DNA from: a virus
Length of the DNA stretch: 44,417 nucleotides
Direction: 5' to 3' (one strand)
Virus record (IMG/VR): IMGVR_UViG_3300012924_000003
Span: 1 to 44,417 of that record
Made by a program: the position numbers and the translations under genes. This document shows positions 22,818 to 32,872 of this stretch, in pieces; the stretch's first letter is position 1; every line of letters starts with the position of its first letter. The notes beneath the pieces are model-generated. The model saw only the letters and a list, made by a program, of their open reading frames with translations. It did not search any database and was not told where the DNA came from.

Positions 22818-24065
22818 ATGGCGATTACAGCAATCAATCCGAAAAAGTTTCTGGGAGCAAACAATCCGTTTACTCCGATGGGGCCAGCCACGGAAGATTC
22901 CGCTATCGCACCTGAATTCGGAGCGACACCCAGTTCCAGCGGAACATTTTCCAGCGCTATTTCTTCACCGGCGATTCAGCCAAACCTGCGAGGAACCAAA
23001 GAATTTCAGGAATATTCCGATGTGGCCGATAAACTACGACAGGCATTGAATCCTAATCCAGTCAGCACGCCAAGAGCCTTGTTGGGTGCGTTGATTTCCC
23101 GCAGGAATCCTATGTTGGGCAGTGTGATTACCGGAGACTACCAGCGGCAACGAGCGATTCAACCGCTGATGCAGCAAGAAGAACTTCTTAGCAATCAGCT
23201 AAAAATGGGCCGGGAACTGGAAAACCAGCGCATCAGCAACGAAGAAAAGCAGGCACAAACGGGTTATTTGAATGCTCATGCCGCCGCAGTCAGCAGCCCT
23301 GCTCCAAAGGGAGCGCAGGACAAGGCCATCGACGATTTGGTAGGAACGCCGAATCCTGACAATGGCGGAAAGCCATACACGTATGCCGATGCTTTCTCTC
23401 ACATTCAGGATTCGATACAAGGCGCTAAGATTACTAAACCGCCAGTTCCAACTGAGGAAGACAAAGCCATCTCTGATTTGCTGGGAGCAAAAGGAAAGCC
23501 AAACACTCCAGCAAACCGTGATGCTGCTAGGAGCACATTGAAAACGCGTGACAGACCGGCTAAAGACCCAGACATTGCTGACTTGGGAAAACAAATCAAG
23601 CAGGCGCAACTGGAAAAACTTAAAGAGGCCACGCCGGACGAGCAACGCCGTGCAGATTTGGCAAATAACTTGGAGGAAAACCTAAATAATCTGGAGGATA
23701 TTGCCAAGCGCAGGCCTGAATTATTTGGCCCTATGGCTGGACGTATGACCGGCCTGCGGCAAACAGTTGGTTCTAGCGACCCTGATGTTGCGGCATTGAA
23801 AGTCATAGAAGAACAAACCGGACTAGCGATGGTTGGAGCGCACGCCATGCGTAATGCCCAACACGCAGAAAAAGCGGCTCAATCGATTACTGGGGCGAAT
23901 CACAATACAGCCAGCGCTTTACTTGCTCCGAATGGCCCAATTGCTAGGGCGCGGGAAAGCGTAGCGACATTCAAGGCTGACGCCAACCGCAGACGTAACG
24001 CCATTGGTGCACCGAGTGGCGGAACTTATCAACGGCCAAGTCCCAATGTGGTGGTGGAGCAATAG
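22818..24065 (+). CDS. Internal virion/ejection protein candidate 2
   Basis: A 415-residue protein. The first 60 residues are Ser/Pro/Ala-rich; the middle and C-terminus are long, charged helices (KQIKQAQLEKLKEATPDEQR; LANNLEENLNNLEDIAK). No catalytic motif was found. Helical, Gln/Ala-rich proteins of this size and place form the DNA-ejection apparatus of short-tailed phages. Its TAG overlaps the next GTG. Confidence 0.6.
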   Translation: MAITAINPKKFLGANNPFTPMGPATEDSAIAPEFGATPSSSGTFSSAISSPAIQPNLRGTKEFQEYSDVADKLRQALNPNPVSTPRALLGALISRRNPMLGSVITGDYQRQRAIQPLMQQEELLSNQLKMGRELENQRISNEEKQAQTGYLNAHAAAVSSPAPKGAQDKAIDDLVGTPNPDNGGKPYTYADAFSHIQDSIQGAKITKPPVPTEEDKAISDLLGAKGKPNTPANRDAARSTLKTRDRPAKDPDIADLGKQIKQAQLEKLKEATPDEQRRADLANNLEENLNNLEDIAKRRPELFGPMAGRMTGLRQTVGSSDPDVAALKVIEEQTGLAMVGAHAMRNAQHAEKAAQSITGANHNTASALLAPNGPIARARESVATFKADANRRRNAIGAPSGGTYQRPSPNVVVEQ

Positions 24066-25330
24066 TGGCAGACGAGAACAAATTCGATGGACAAACTCCG
24101 GTATCCGGCTACACGCTTTTCCACGGCAAGGATGGGAAGAGCTACTACCTCAAGGGAGAGAGTCTATCTGATGAAGACGTTACGCAGCGAGTGGCGAAGC
24201 TACGTGGGTCTGCCAGCACGGCTGGAGCTGATACTCCTAGCGCACAGCCGACAAACGCACCCACTGGAGTGGGCAAACAATTGAACGATTGGTGGAAAAC
24301 TCCATCACCTGATATTCGTGGTGGGAAGTGGACACCTCCAGGTGAAACTAGGCCAGAAAGTAGCAGCACTCCACAGCAACGCTTAAAGAATGCATCACTA
24401 TCCGCTGGCATCATGGCGTCTCCGTTCATTGGAACTGGACTGGCATTGGCTCCAGCGGCCACGTTGATGGGTCTTGGCGGCGGAGTGGCTGGAGGCGTTG
24501 CTGGAGGATATGCAGGCAGAAACATCGGTGAAAAAGTTGGTGCGCCTGATATTGGTGAAGACATTGGCGGATTGTTGGGCAGTGGATTTGGCGGATACGT
24601 TGGTAGCGCTTTAGCTCCATCGCCAAATACAATAGCTGGTTTAATGCGCCGTCCAGCGACTTCCGCTCAGTCTTTGGCGAATGGCCCCGCCGCACAAGGG
24701 AATCCCGGCACGGTGAAGAACATTCTGCCTTCCATGCTCCAGAAATACACGATTCCCGATTGGATTGTGCCGAAGGGCGAAATCGGCACGCCGACAAATC
24801 CCGGCCCGTTCAACAAGATTCCCAGCAAACTATCGGGTGACATGGTTAGCGACCCATTTTCGCCTGCTGGTGCTGGAGCATCTAGGAATTCTTCACCTTT
24901 TGGCAATAATTTCCAAAATGGCCGCACAGGCGAAGTGCCTTATGGCGCTGTCCTGAAATTGCCGATTCCTAACGAAGCGATGTCGCCAATCAACCCGAAA
25001 TACATGGGTTCCGTGCCAAGAAATACTTTGGTGGGAATGGCGGAAGGAAAAACTCCGGGAGCGGCCACGCAGCTTGGGCAAGTCGGGAACAAGGTGATTT
25101 ATGTGCCAGACACGATGGAAGGTTCGGCTGGGCCAAAGAGTGTAACCAATTTCTCCAATCCCGGCTCAGGCATAACAGTTAAAAATGCGATGGGCATCCG
25201 CTGGGCATCCTCCGCTGATGGCAAATACTCAGTTTCGATTCCAAAGGAAGTTCCTGATGAAGCCATCGAAGAATATGCCGCACCGAAACTAGCGGAACAA
25301 GCTGCGTCACATGGGAGATTATTTCAATGA
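24065..25330 (+). CDS. Ejection protein candidate 3, glycine-zipper membrane segment
   Basis: A 421-residue protein with a GTG start overlapping the previous stop. Residues 1-110 are polar. Residues 112-150 form one long hydrophobic Gly/Ala stretch (MGLGGGVAGGVAGGYAG), a glycine-zipper pattern that can insert into membranes. The C-terminal half is Pro/Gly/Asn-rich and resembles a fold with small beta hairpins (GTPTNPGPFNKIPSKLSGDM). An ejected pore-forming protein is the best guess. ATGA overlap with the tailspike gene. Confidence 0.6.
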   Translation: MADENKFDGQTPVSGYTLFHGKDGKSYYLKGESLSDEDVTQRVAKLRGSASTAGADTPSAQPTNAPTGVGKQLNDWWKTPSPDIRGGKWTPPGETRPESSSTPQQRLKNASLSAGIMASPFIGTGLALAPAATLMGLGGGVAGGVAGGYAGRNIGEKVGAPDIGEDIGGLLGSGFGGYVGSALAPSPNTIAGLMRRPATSAQSLANGPAAQGNPGTVKNILPSMLQKYTIPDWIVPKGEIGTPTNPGPFNKIPSKLSGDMVSDPFSPAGAGASRNSSPFGNNFQNGRTGEVPYGAVLKLPIPNEAMSPINPKYMGSVPRNTLVGMAEGKTPGAATQLGQVGNKVIYVPDTMEGSAGPKSVTNFSNPGSGITVKNAMGIRWASSADGKYSVSIPKEVPDEAIEEYAAPKLAEQAASHGRLFQ

Positions 25331-28300
25331 AGAGATTGCTGCTGTTTTTGGCGTTACTGGTGCCTAGCGTGGCATTCGGGCAGAATTCCGCTTATCAAAG
25401 CATCTTGCTAGGGCCGACCGGGCGTCCATTGGCAGGAGCGGTAGTAACAGTGTGCTCTTCATCGGGAATCGGCATTCCTTGCAGCCCGACCGTGAATATT
25501 TTCAACTCTGCTGGGGCTGGGATTTCTAACCCCACATTTTCTGATGGACTTGGAAATCTGCAATTCTGGGCACCTCCGGGAACTTACATCTATACCGTGA
25601 CTGGCAATGGAATCACACCCTATACGCAATCTGCTGTTTTGCCTTGCATCGTTGGAGCCTCTTGCGCCAACGCTGGCATCCTTCCCAATACACCTTTGGC
25701 TTTTAGCGCGACACCTAGTTTTGCAGCCACCGTCAGTGCTTCTTATTCCATAACGCTTACGGGCAATGTCACGTCCAGCACGATTACTGGCACACCCATA
25801 AACGGCAACCTGTTGAGTCTGACGCTGGTGGAAGATGGCACAGGTGGACGCACTTTCGCCTTTCCGGGGAATTTCGTTATCCCGGTTGGATATACGTTCG
25901 ACACGACCGCTACTCACACCAATGCGCTGACCTTCAAATTCGACGGAACCAACTGGAACCTGATTTCAAACAGCGGCGGTGGCGGCGGAGCATCGCCACT
26001 TGGCAACAACGGCGACCTGCAATCCAAAAACGGAGCAGCCTTGGCGGCCAGCGGTGAGAACGACAACGGAACAACTCTAGCTATCTCACGCGACCAACAG
26101 AATGCTGGGCCGAATCCTAGCTTTGACCTTCGCGCCTTTGGCGGGTACATAGCAAACTCTGCTGGAACAATGACCTGCACCATCAGCTCTGGCAGCGCAA
26201 CGCTAAATTGCACTTCTAACCCGGACTTCAAAGACGCTACTGGAATTCCAGGCTCATCGCTTGGGCATGGCGTGGTTGTTCCGGGCGCTGGAGTTGTGCC
26301 GACAATCACCACTCCGGGCACGCCTACGGTTACGCCCAATCTATTGAACGGCGCGACCACTTGGAATTACAAAGTCATTGCTGAAGATTACAAAGGCGGA
26401 TTGACGGCGGCCACCGCTGCGGGGACAACGGCGGTTGGGTCTGCCGCTCTTGGCGCAACGAGCTTCGCAATTACTACTGCAACGCGGGCTTCCGGCACCA
26501 CCACCTACACCACATCCTCCCCTCATAACCTGCAACCGGGAGCGACCCTCCTAATTTGTCAGTTTGGCGGCGGGGCTTGCCCTGGGACATTTCTGGACGC
26601 GTTCAACGGAACGAAAACGGTGGTCGCTACGCCGACCTCAACCACTTTCACGGTCAGCGACGGAAATGTTCCTGATGGTTCTGAGACTCCCGGTTCGGGC
26701 TTAGGAAATGTGTTGGCCTGCAACACGCTCACCTTCGCCGCCAATTCTTACAGCGGCGTCGGCACGTTGCGTTACTGGATTTACCGTTCGCAAGGGGCGG
26801 GCGCTTATTCACTTGCCGGCGTCGCCGTTGGACTTGATCCGTATTTCGTTGATTGCGGAACGCCTGCTCCCTCGAGCCCGAGCTACCTTCCGGCGACTCC
26901 TCCATCCAGTCCGCAGGCCGGCTATTTGGCCACTACCATCGCCAGTGGCGGAGGGACGAACACCCTCACGCTTGCAGCCAGCGCGGGAACGACAGCTACC
27001 AGCGTGACGGCCTCGCATGACAATTCGCAAAACCTGATAGCCGCGATGAACGCCGCAGCGGGACAGAGCGGCGGAACGGTATATATCCCATCGTTCCCGA
27101 ATAGCGGAGGCCAGCCGGTATTTTGGGTGTTCAATGGGCTTACGGACTTCACTCAAGCCAGTTCCATTAACGCCAACGTAGTCACCGTGCTCATCAACGG
27201 CTACATCGCTCTCGGCCAGCCGTGGAACCTTCGTACCGGCATCACCATTCAAGGGCAAACCAAACGGAATACCAGCTTCATGTATCCCGGTGGCGCGTTG
27301 ATTGGCGGCGGCGCGCAGCCGCTGCTGTACGTCAACACCAAGAATTCCATCGTGCTGCGCAATTTGTACTTGAATCCTTCCAGTGCTCAGGGTAGCGGGT
27401 TTTATACCGATAATGACAATGGCGGCAACGGCTCCACGGGACTCATCATCGAGAACGTTGGCGTTGCGTCTGGCGGTCTGGGCTACGGTCGGCCAGTAGT
27501 ACTTAAGGGCGGCTTCGATTACCTGTTCCGCCAGTTCAGTTGTGACGGAGTGCTCGGCGCAACGTTGATGCCTTATCCGTGCGTGGAGTTCACCAACAGT
27601 TCGATCGCAACGTCGAACACGGCTTCCCAGGTTCCCGGACGGGTGGTGATGAGCGACAGCTACCTGATTGGCAGTGGAATGCTGGTGGATAACATCAACA
27701 CCGTGGGCAGCAGTTCGGGCACCATTTTCCGCTTCACCGGATTCACCTACGAAAGCGGACATACTCCATTTCTACGCATCGGCCCAATGGGCTTCACCAC
27801 GGACTACAACCTGACTGACATCAACGTTTCCGACCAAGTGACCGGCAGCGGCACTCCGCTAGTTGATGGCAGCGGAAGCCAGCTTGGTCTAATCTCGATT
27901 ACTGGTGGAAGTATGACTGGCGGGGCTCCGCCGATGCTCATCAGTGGATACGTTGCGACCTCGCTGTTCATCAATCATCCGGCTTCGGCCAACGTCGGCA
28001 ACACTCCCTGGTTCAGTTTCGCGCAGTGGAACTCGGAAATAAACAATATGCCTTTGGATGCCAAGGGAACCGGAAGATTTACATACCAGATGGCAACCCC
28101 CGGAGCGCCCAGCGGGTGCGTAGTCAGCGCTGGTGGAGCAATTCCGATTGGTGTTGTTACCTACGGGCTAACAGCGGTTGACGCTGACGGGCAGGAGACC
28201 TTCATCGGGCCGACTGCCACGGTAACGACTACCACCGGGAATCAGACGGTGACTTGTAACCTGCCTTCCCGGCCCACCGGGGCCATTGGATTTATGGCCT

Positions 28301-30762
28301 ATCACAGCTTTGGGGCTGCGCCAATCAATCAAGGAAACAAGGTTTCGGTGGTATCTTGCCCGACGCCACAGTTCACTGGCAGTACTTTCGTTGATACCGT
28401 GAATAGCAATTGCGGAACGGTGCCCAACACCAATACCGCTGGCAGCAGCATCGTTTCCAGTACTGGGTTAAGCTCAAATGCCCATCGATTCCCAAGCACG
28501 TCAGCTACGGGCTTTGTCTATAGTGAGGTGAACAATTCATTTAGTGCGGCTCAAACCGAAACTAAGCCTGACGCCAGCGGCACCACTGTAACCTCAACGG
28601 TAGCAGAGACCGCCGCAAGGACCGGGCAGGTGCCAGTGGCGAGCAATGGCGGGGCGGTAGTCCTTTCTTCGCCCGGAATCGCAGACGGCAACGCAGGCGC
28701 TGCGGTCACTACCACGCCGTACACCATCCTGTGCGACAGCGCTACGACCTTGCGAGACCGCTCAACCACGATTCGCTTTCAAGCTGGAGCCAGCGTCATC
28801 AACCTGCCAGACCATACTGCTTCCGGCTGCGGGTCGAACATGGCGTTTGTGCTGATAAATGAGAGTGTCTCTCCGTTCCTAACTATTAACCGCGGCGGCT
28901 CGGATACGCTCTCGGTGTACGGGCAAATAAGTCCCGCGCTTACTGGACAGACTTCTTTTTCTCTCTATCCAAATCAAACGGTTTCGCTGAACAACGGTGC
29001 TGGAGTAATTTGGGAAGCGCGGGTCACCTCCAATCCCAGTCCTCTTGCTATTGTCGCTTCCAATTACGGCGTGAAACGTGACGTGAAGTGGATTACCGAT
29101 GCCACGCTATCGACAGCGAACGCCATCATCGATTGCACTTTTGCCAACGATTGCAACTTCGTGGCGGGCACCGACAATGGAAAAGCCTGCTGGGCTACCA
29201 ACGCGCAATCCGACTTATCACAGACTGCTGTAGTGGTTTTGCCTGAAGGCACGCTTACGGTCACTGACGCTCAACATGCAACCTGTTCTGGCGGCAACGC
29301 CACCGCGAACCAGACTCACAATTCTATTTTCCTATGGGGGCATATCGATAGCGCAATTCTGGGTCAAACACAAAGCACCGCCAATGACCCGCTATTTGCT
29401 GCATGGACAGATGCTCAGACTAAATGCCTACCTCTTATTCTCGACGGAGCATCGTTCATCGAACAAGGTGAGTTTAATACATGGTCGGCGTCGAGCGCTT
29501 GTGGACAGGATGTTTCCATTGAATTCATGCGTTTCGGATACACCATCAAAGGTAACGGGCGCGGCAGCACTTTCCTGATACCGACACCGAAATTCGACCC
29601 AACAACCTGTACTGGCCCCAACGGAACAGGAGTAAACTGCCTTTTTGCATTTCCTAATCCCTTTATTTCCGGCCTGCAAGTTTGGAGCGCGGGGAACAAC
29701 GCCTGTGGCGCCGGATTCAACGGCAAAACTCTTTGGGCGGTTTTAGGTCATACCTTCGGCGGCGGTGCTAACGGACTGATAAGTGGAACGATGATTCAGG
29801 CGTGGTGCGGCAATACCGCTGGAACCATCGGTTTGAACTTGGGTGCTGGCGGCGGGACTTTTAGCGGTATTGATTTACGTGACGTGTGGACAGAATTTGC
29901 TGGATGTACGCCACTGGACGTAGCTGGCCCACTCATCGTCAACTGGTTCGGCGGCGACTTTTGGGGTGGATGCACGAACGGTTATGCAGCGATTTTGGAA
30001 GCCAGCAATCCGAGTATTTTTAATACCGTGCGCTTAATCAATGGCAGCGGAGGCACTTCTGGCAACATCTTCGTGCAAGGCGGTAACACGTGGAATGACA
30101 CTGGTTCGTATATGTACAATGCTTCCTCTGCTTCCGCAACAGTGGTCAACCGGGGAACCGTAAATCTAGATGGGACTGTCTTAAATTTTACCAACGCGGG
30201 GCAAGCTGGTTTATATAACATCACCAGTCCAGGAACCTATCATCTGCGCGGGGTTCAGAATACCGGCACGGCGTTGACCGCTGGCCGCTACTTCTTCTCG
30301 GATACCGCAGGAACGTTGAACGTATTTGACGATTGCGGAAATTCCACCGCGCTGTTCTCTGGATTTACCGGAGCGGGCGCGTTCAATCTTTACGGCAGTT
30401 GCTCCATCACCGGAACGGCGCTGGCTACTGGCAATCTGGTTCCCAGCGCCAATTGGGGCACCAGCGCGGCGGTCACCATTCCAAATTGCACACAAGGGGA
30501 TTGCGACTCGCGCAGCTTTGCTTTCACTTTGACCAATGGTTCTGCGGCAGTGGGCGCTAATCCGACCATTGCTTTTACTTTCCCGCAGGCTTTTGGGCGA
30601 ACACCGATTTGCACAGTGCAGCAGGTAGGCGGAACGCAAGCAGTTACAGCGGCAACATTGTTCCTAACTCCCAGTGCCGCCAGCCGTACCGGAATTACCC
30701 TGACGTACAATGGAACACCGACTATCAACTTGACTGAACTCTACCAAGGGACGTGCAAATGA
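25327..30762 (+). CDS. Giant beta-helix adhesin/tailspike with signal peptide
   Basis: An 1811-residue protein. Residues 1-19 (MKRLLLFLALLVPSVAFGQ) are a textbook Sec signal peptide with an AFG cleavage site. Residues 20-115 look like a carboxypeptidase-regulatory or Ig-like domain (GPTGRPLAGAVVTVCSS). An FNGTKTVVATPTSTTF module follows near 425. Two Gly/Asn/Ser/Thr-rich beta-helix regions (about 560-930 and 1260-1620) look like pectate-lyase-type spikes, each opened by SFDLRAFGG- or SNYGVKRDV-like stretches. The C-terminus is a small beta domain. It is likely a host-surface binding or degrading spike. A signal peptide on a virion protein is unusual. The DNA is markedly richer in Gly/Thr codons than neighbours. 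Confidence 0.75.
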   Translation: MKRLLLFLALLVPSVAFGQNSAYQSILLGPTGRPLAGAVVTVCSSSGIGIPCSPTVNIFNSAGAGISNPTFSDGLGNLQFWAPPGTYIYTVTGNGITPYTQSAVLPCIVGASCANAGILPNTPLAFSATPSFAATVSASYSITLTGNVTSSTITGTPINGNLLSLTLVEDGTGGRTFAFPGNFVIPVGYTFDTTATHTNALTFKFDGTNWNLISNSGGGGGASPLGNNGDLQSKNGAALAASGENDNGTTLAISRDQQNAGPNPSFDLRAFGGYIANSAGTMTCTISSGSATLNCTSNPDFKDATGIPGSSLGHGVVVPGAGVVPTITTPGTPTVTPNLLNGATTWNYKVIAEDYKGGLTAATAAGTTAVGSAALGATSFAITTATRASGTTTYTTSSPHNLQPGATLLICQFGGGACPGTFLDAFNGTKTVVATPTSTTFTVSDGNVPDGSETPGSGLGNVLACNTLTFAANSYSGVGTLRYWIYRSQGAGAYSLAGVAVGLDPYFVDCGTPAPSSPSYLPATPPSSPQAGYLATTIASGGGTNTLTLAASAGTTATSVTASHDNSQNLIAAMNAAAGQSGGTVYIPSFPNSGGQPVFWVFNGLTDFTQASSINANVVTVLINGYIALGQPWNLRTGITIQGQTKRNTSFMYPGGALIGGGAQPLLYVNTKNSIVLRNLYLNPSSAQGSGFYTDNDNGGNGSTGLIIENVGVASGGLGYGRPVVLKGGFDYLFRQFSCDGVLGATLMPYPCVEFTNSSIATSNTASQVPGRVVMSDSYLIGSGMLVDNINTVGSSSGTIFRFTGFTYESGHTPFLRIGPMGFTTDYNLTDINVSDQVTGSGTPLVDGSGSQLGLISITGGSMTGGAPPMLISGYVATSLFINHPASANVGNTPWFSFAQWNSEINNMPLDAKGTGRFTYQMATPGAPSGCVVSAGGAIPIGVVTYGLTAVDADGQETFIGPTATVTTTTGNQTVTCNLPSRPTGAIGFMAYHSFGAAPINQGNKVSVVSCPTPQFTGSTFVDTVNSNCGTVPNTNTAGSSIVSSTGLSSNAHRFPSTSATGFVYSEVNNSFSAAQTETKPDASGTTVTSTVAETAARTGQVPVASNGGAVVLSSPGIADGNAGAAVTTTPYTILCDSATTLRDRSTTIRFQAGASVINLPDHTASGCGSNMAFVLINESVSPFLTINRGGSDTLSVYGQISPALTGQTSFSLYPNQTVSLNNGAGVIWEARVTSNPSPLAIVASNYGVKRDVKWITDATLSTANAIIDCTFANDCNFVAGTDNGKACWATNAQSDLSQTAVVVLPEGTLTVTDAQHATCSGGNATANQTHNSIFLWGHIDSAILGQTQSTANDPLFAAWTDAQTKCLPLILDGASFIEQGEFNTWSASSACGQDVSIEFMRFGYTIKGNGRGSTFLIPTPKFDPTTCTGPNGTGVNCLFAFPNPFISGLQVWSAGNNACGAGFNGKTLWAVLGHTFGGGANGLISGTMIQAWCGNTAGTIGLNLGAGGGTFSGIDLRDVWTEFAGCTPLDVAGPLIVNWFGGDFWGGCTNGYAAILEASNPSIFNTVRLINGSGGTSGNIFVQGGNTWNDTGSYMYNASSASATVVNRGTVNLDGTVLNFTNAGQAGLYNITSPGTYHLRGVQNTGTALTAGRYFFSDTAGTLNVFDDCGNSTALFSGFTGAGAFNLYGSCSITGTALATGNLVPSANWGTSAAVTIPNCTQGDCDSRSFAFTLTNGSAAVGANPTIAFTFPQAFGRTPICTVQQVGGTQAVTAATLFLTPSAASRTGITLTYNGTPTINLTELYQGTCK

Positions 30763-31016
30763 GCTTCGGGTCTGGGCCATATACAATCAGTTTAGGAGGT
30801 GGAGCATTGCTTGCCGCTGGACGCACAACAGGAACTATCAACGTTCCCGGAGCTACGACTGGAATGCACGTGAAAGTGACTCCTCAATCAGATACTGGAG
30901 CTGGCTCAATGTACGGCGGATATGTAAGTTCGGCTGGCGTGGTCACGGTTTGGCTACAAGTCATTCTGGCAGTTACACCACCGGCAACAGTTTTCAATGT
31001 AACGGTGGAATCGTGA
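30759..31016 (+). CDS. Small beta-rich protein between the two spikes
   Basis: An 85-residue protein whose ATG at 30759 overlaps the spike's stop (ATGA) and whose stop overlaps the next GTG (GTGA). It is all beta, Gly/Thr/Val-rich with no charged helix (TISLGGGALLAAGRTTGTIN; GMHVKVTPQSDTGAGSMYGG). It may be a chaperone-like cap or a small tail-tip component. Confidence 0.6.
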   Translation: MSFGSGPYTISLGGGALLAAGRTTGTINVPGATTGMHVKVTPQSDTGAGSMYGGYVSSAGVVTVWLQVILAVTPPATVFNVTVES

Positions 31017-32872
31017 GAAAACTGCTCCAACTCGCATTGCTCCTCCTGCTCTACGCGGCTCCGGCGTTTGCGGGTACTTGTCCCTCTGCCGCCAATTTGG
31101 GCGACGGTGGCCTTTATGGCGCTCCCTCGAACTGCTTTTACATTGATTTTGTTGGCGGAGCCGACACCAATGCTGGAACAACCGAGGGCGCTCCCCTTAA
31201 ACACACTCTCGGCATGGTAGGCTGCGCCAATAATTGTTCGACACTGCCCGGAAGCGGAACCACCGGAACTGGAATTATCTTCAAAGGCGGCATCACTTGG
31301 GACTGGACGATTTTCCCGTGGACTACCCGCGCAGGCTCTGGAGGCACTGACAGCTTTAACGGCTGTGCTGGCAACGGCTGTTACTACTACGGCGTGGACA
31401 AAACCTGGTTCACCGGAGGCAGTTGGACGCGGCCAATTTTCAGCGGTGGCGACTGGTCAAATCCAGGCACTAACACTACCTGTTTCTACGATACCAACGG
31501 AGTCAGCATCCCGTTTATCAACAACTCCGCCCACAAATGGGTCATTATCGACAGTTTCGAGTTCACGGGAATGTGCAACACCACCGGAACTGGCGGAGGG
31601 TTGAAACCATCGTACATTGAAAACACCAACGGCTCAGGGGGAGATTTCCTTACCATTGAGAACAATTATTTCCACCGCTGGACGTTCCCGGCATCCGCAG
31701 TCCCCACTAAGGGAGATTATTCGTCAGCAGCGGTATTGAGCGATGCTCACGCCCATTGGACGTACAACGTGGTGGACGGCACGGACGCTGGGCCAACGAC
31801 AACCTACACTAGCGGTGGGCAAGGGACAGGTTCTCCGGGTACTGGATTTTTTAGCGGCGAGGGAGTGTATTCCGGGCAGTTGTACATAGACCACAACGTT
31901 TTCTACAACATTTCTCAAGCCTTGGATGTTGCATTGTCCTCCGTGCATGACAATTATTTCTACAACGCTTCGGCGACCTCCGTCACCGGAACCACGCATC
32001 CTCATATTTCCAACGATGGTGGTTGTTCCGGCAACTTACAAATTACGTGGTACAACAACGTAATCGACACGGTATATTCCGGTCAGGGCTGGCAACCGCT
32101 TCTTGGGCCTTGCACTTATTTCATGTTCAACAATATCTGGACGAACACCAACGTAGCGCGGTTACTAAACTGGGGGCCGACTACCAGCACATTTTACGGT
32201 TTTAACAACTCTTTGGAGTGCGGACTGGTCGCCAATCCTCCATCAAACGTTTGTGGAGCGCTGAATCAGGCTACGTTCTCTTTTTACAATTCATATTTCA
32301 TCACCAGCGGATTCCAACTGGAATGCGGCAACGGCACCGACCCGGCTTGTGCTTCGTGGACGAGCAGTGCTGGCACGATAACCTCGGCAACTTTTAACGG
32401 TGTTCCAGGCGGCCCTGTTGATATTCTTACCCAAACCAAAGCCGTAGCAAATATACTGTGTGGTTCTTATGCGGGAACGTATCAATTCTTGCCAAGCCTC
32501 GGATGCGCGGCGATAGGCGTGGGAGTGAACGAGACAACTCTATGTAACACAATTACCGATGCGGCTGCTCAAGCGGCCTGCAAAAAAGATACTTCGTACG
32601 CTGTGACCTACGACCAAGTAAATCACAAACCAGTCAATTCGGTGCGGGTGTCGATTGCTCGGCCTTCTAGTGGAGCGTGGGATGTCGGAGCCTACCAGTT
32701 TTCTGGTGTCATTCCTACTGCTCCAGCCAATCTCTTAATGGGAATAACCTACCCCGCACCGGGCAAGATTCTGGTAACGTTGAGCAACGCAGTAACCTGC
32801 GCCAAGACTTGCAAGATTTTACTGACCTGCCAGACCGATTGCGGGCCAACGTATTCAGGGAGTGTGCAATGA
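31013..32872 (+). CDS. Right-handed beta-helix protein with signal peptide
   Basis: A 619-residue protein from GTG at 31013 (GTGA overlap). Residues 1-20 (MRKLLQLALLLLLYAAPAFA) are a second clear Sec signal peptide. After it, FYIDFVGGADTNAGTTEGAPLKHTLGM is the opening typical of parallel beta-helix surface proteins (given in parts: IDFVGGADTNAGT and GAPLKHTLGM). Repeats such as IDHNVFYNISQALDV and ITWYNNVIDTVYSG (Asn-rich ladder) support the fold. The C-terminal 60 residues form an Fn3-like domain (PAPGKILVTLSNAVTC) with paired Cys. Many Cys suggest disulfides formed outside the cytoplasm. Confidence 0.72.
   Translation: MRKLLQLALLLLLYAAPAFAGTCPSAANLGDGGLYGAPSNCFYIDFVGGADTNAGTTEGAPLKHTLGMVGCANNCSTLPGSGTTGTGIIFKGGITWDWTIFPWTTRAGSGGTDSFNGCAGNGCYYYGVDKTWFTGGSWTRPIFSGGDWSNPGTNTTCFYDTNGVSIPFINNSAHKWVIIDSFEFTGMCNTTGTGGGLKPSYIENTNGSGGDFLTIENNYFHRWTFPASAVPTKGDYSSAAVLSDAHAHWTYNVVDGTDAGPTTTYTSGGQGTGSPGTGFFSGEGVYSGQLYIDHNVFYNISQALDVALSSVHDNYFYNASATSVTGTTHPHISNDGGCSGNLQITWYNNVIDTVYSGQGWQPLLGPCTYFMFNNIWTNTNVARLLNWGPTTSTFYGFNNSLECGLVANPPSNVCGALNQATFSFYNSYFITSGFQLECGNGTDPACASWTSSAGTITSATFNGVPGGPVDILTQTKAVANILCGSYAGTYQFLPSLGCAAIGVGVNETTLCNTITDAAAQAACKKDTSYAVTYDQVNHKPVNSVRVSIARPSSGAWDVGAYQFSGVIPTAPANLLMGITYPAPGKILVTLSNAVTCAKTCKILLTCQTDCGPTYSGSVQ

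Noticed and set aside
26809-27762. Long minus-strand frame (317 codons) inside the giant spike gene
   Set aside because: It lies wholly antisense to a strong coding frame; its His/Arg/Ala-rich composition is what the complement of Gly/Thr/Asn-rich spike DNA gives.
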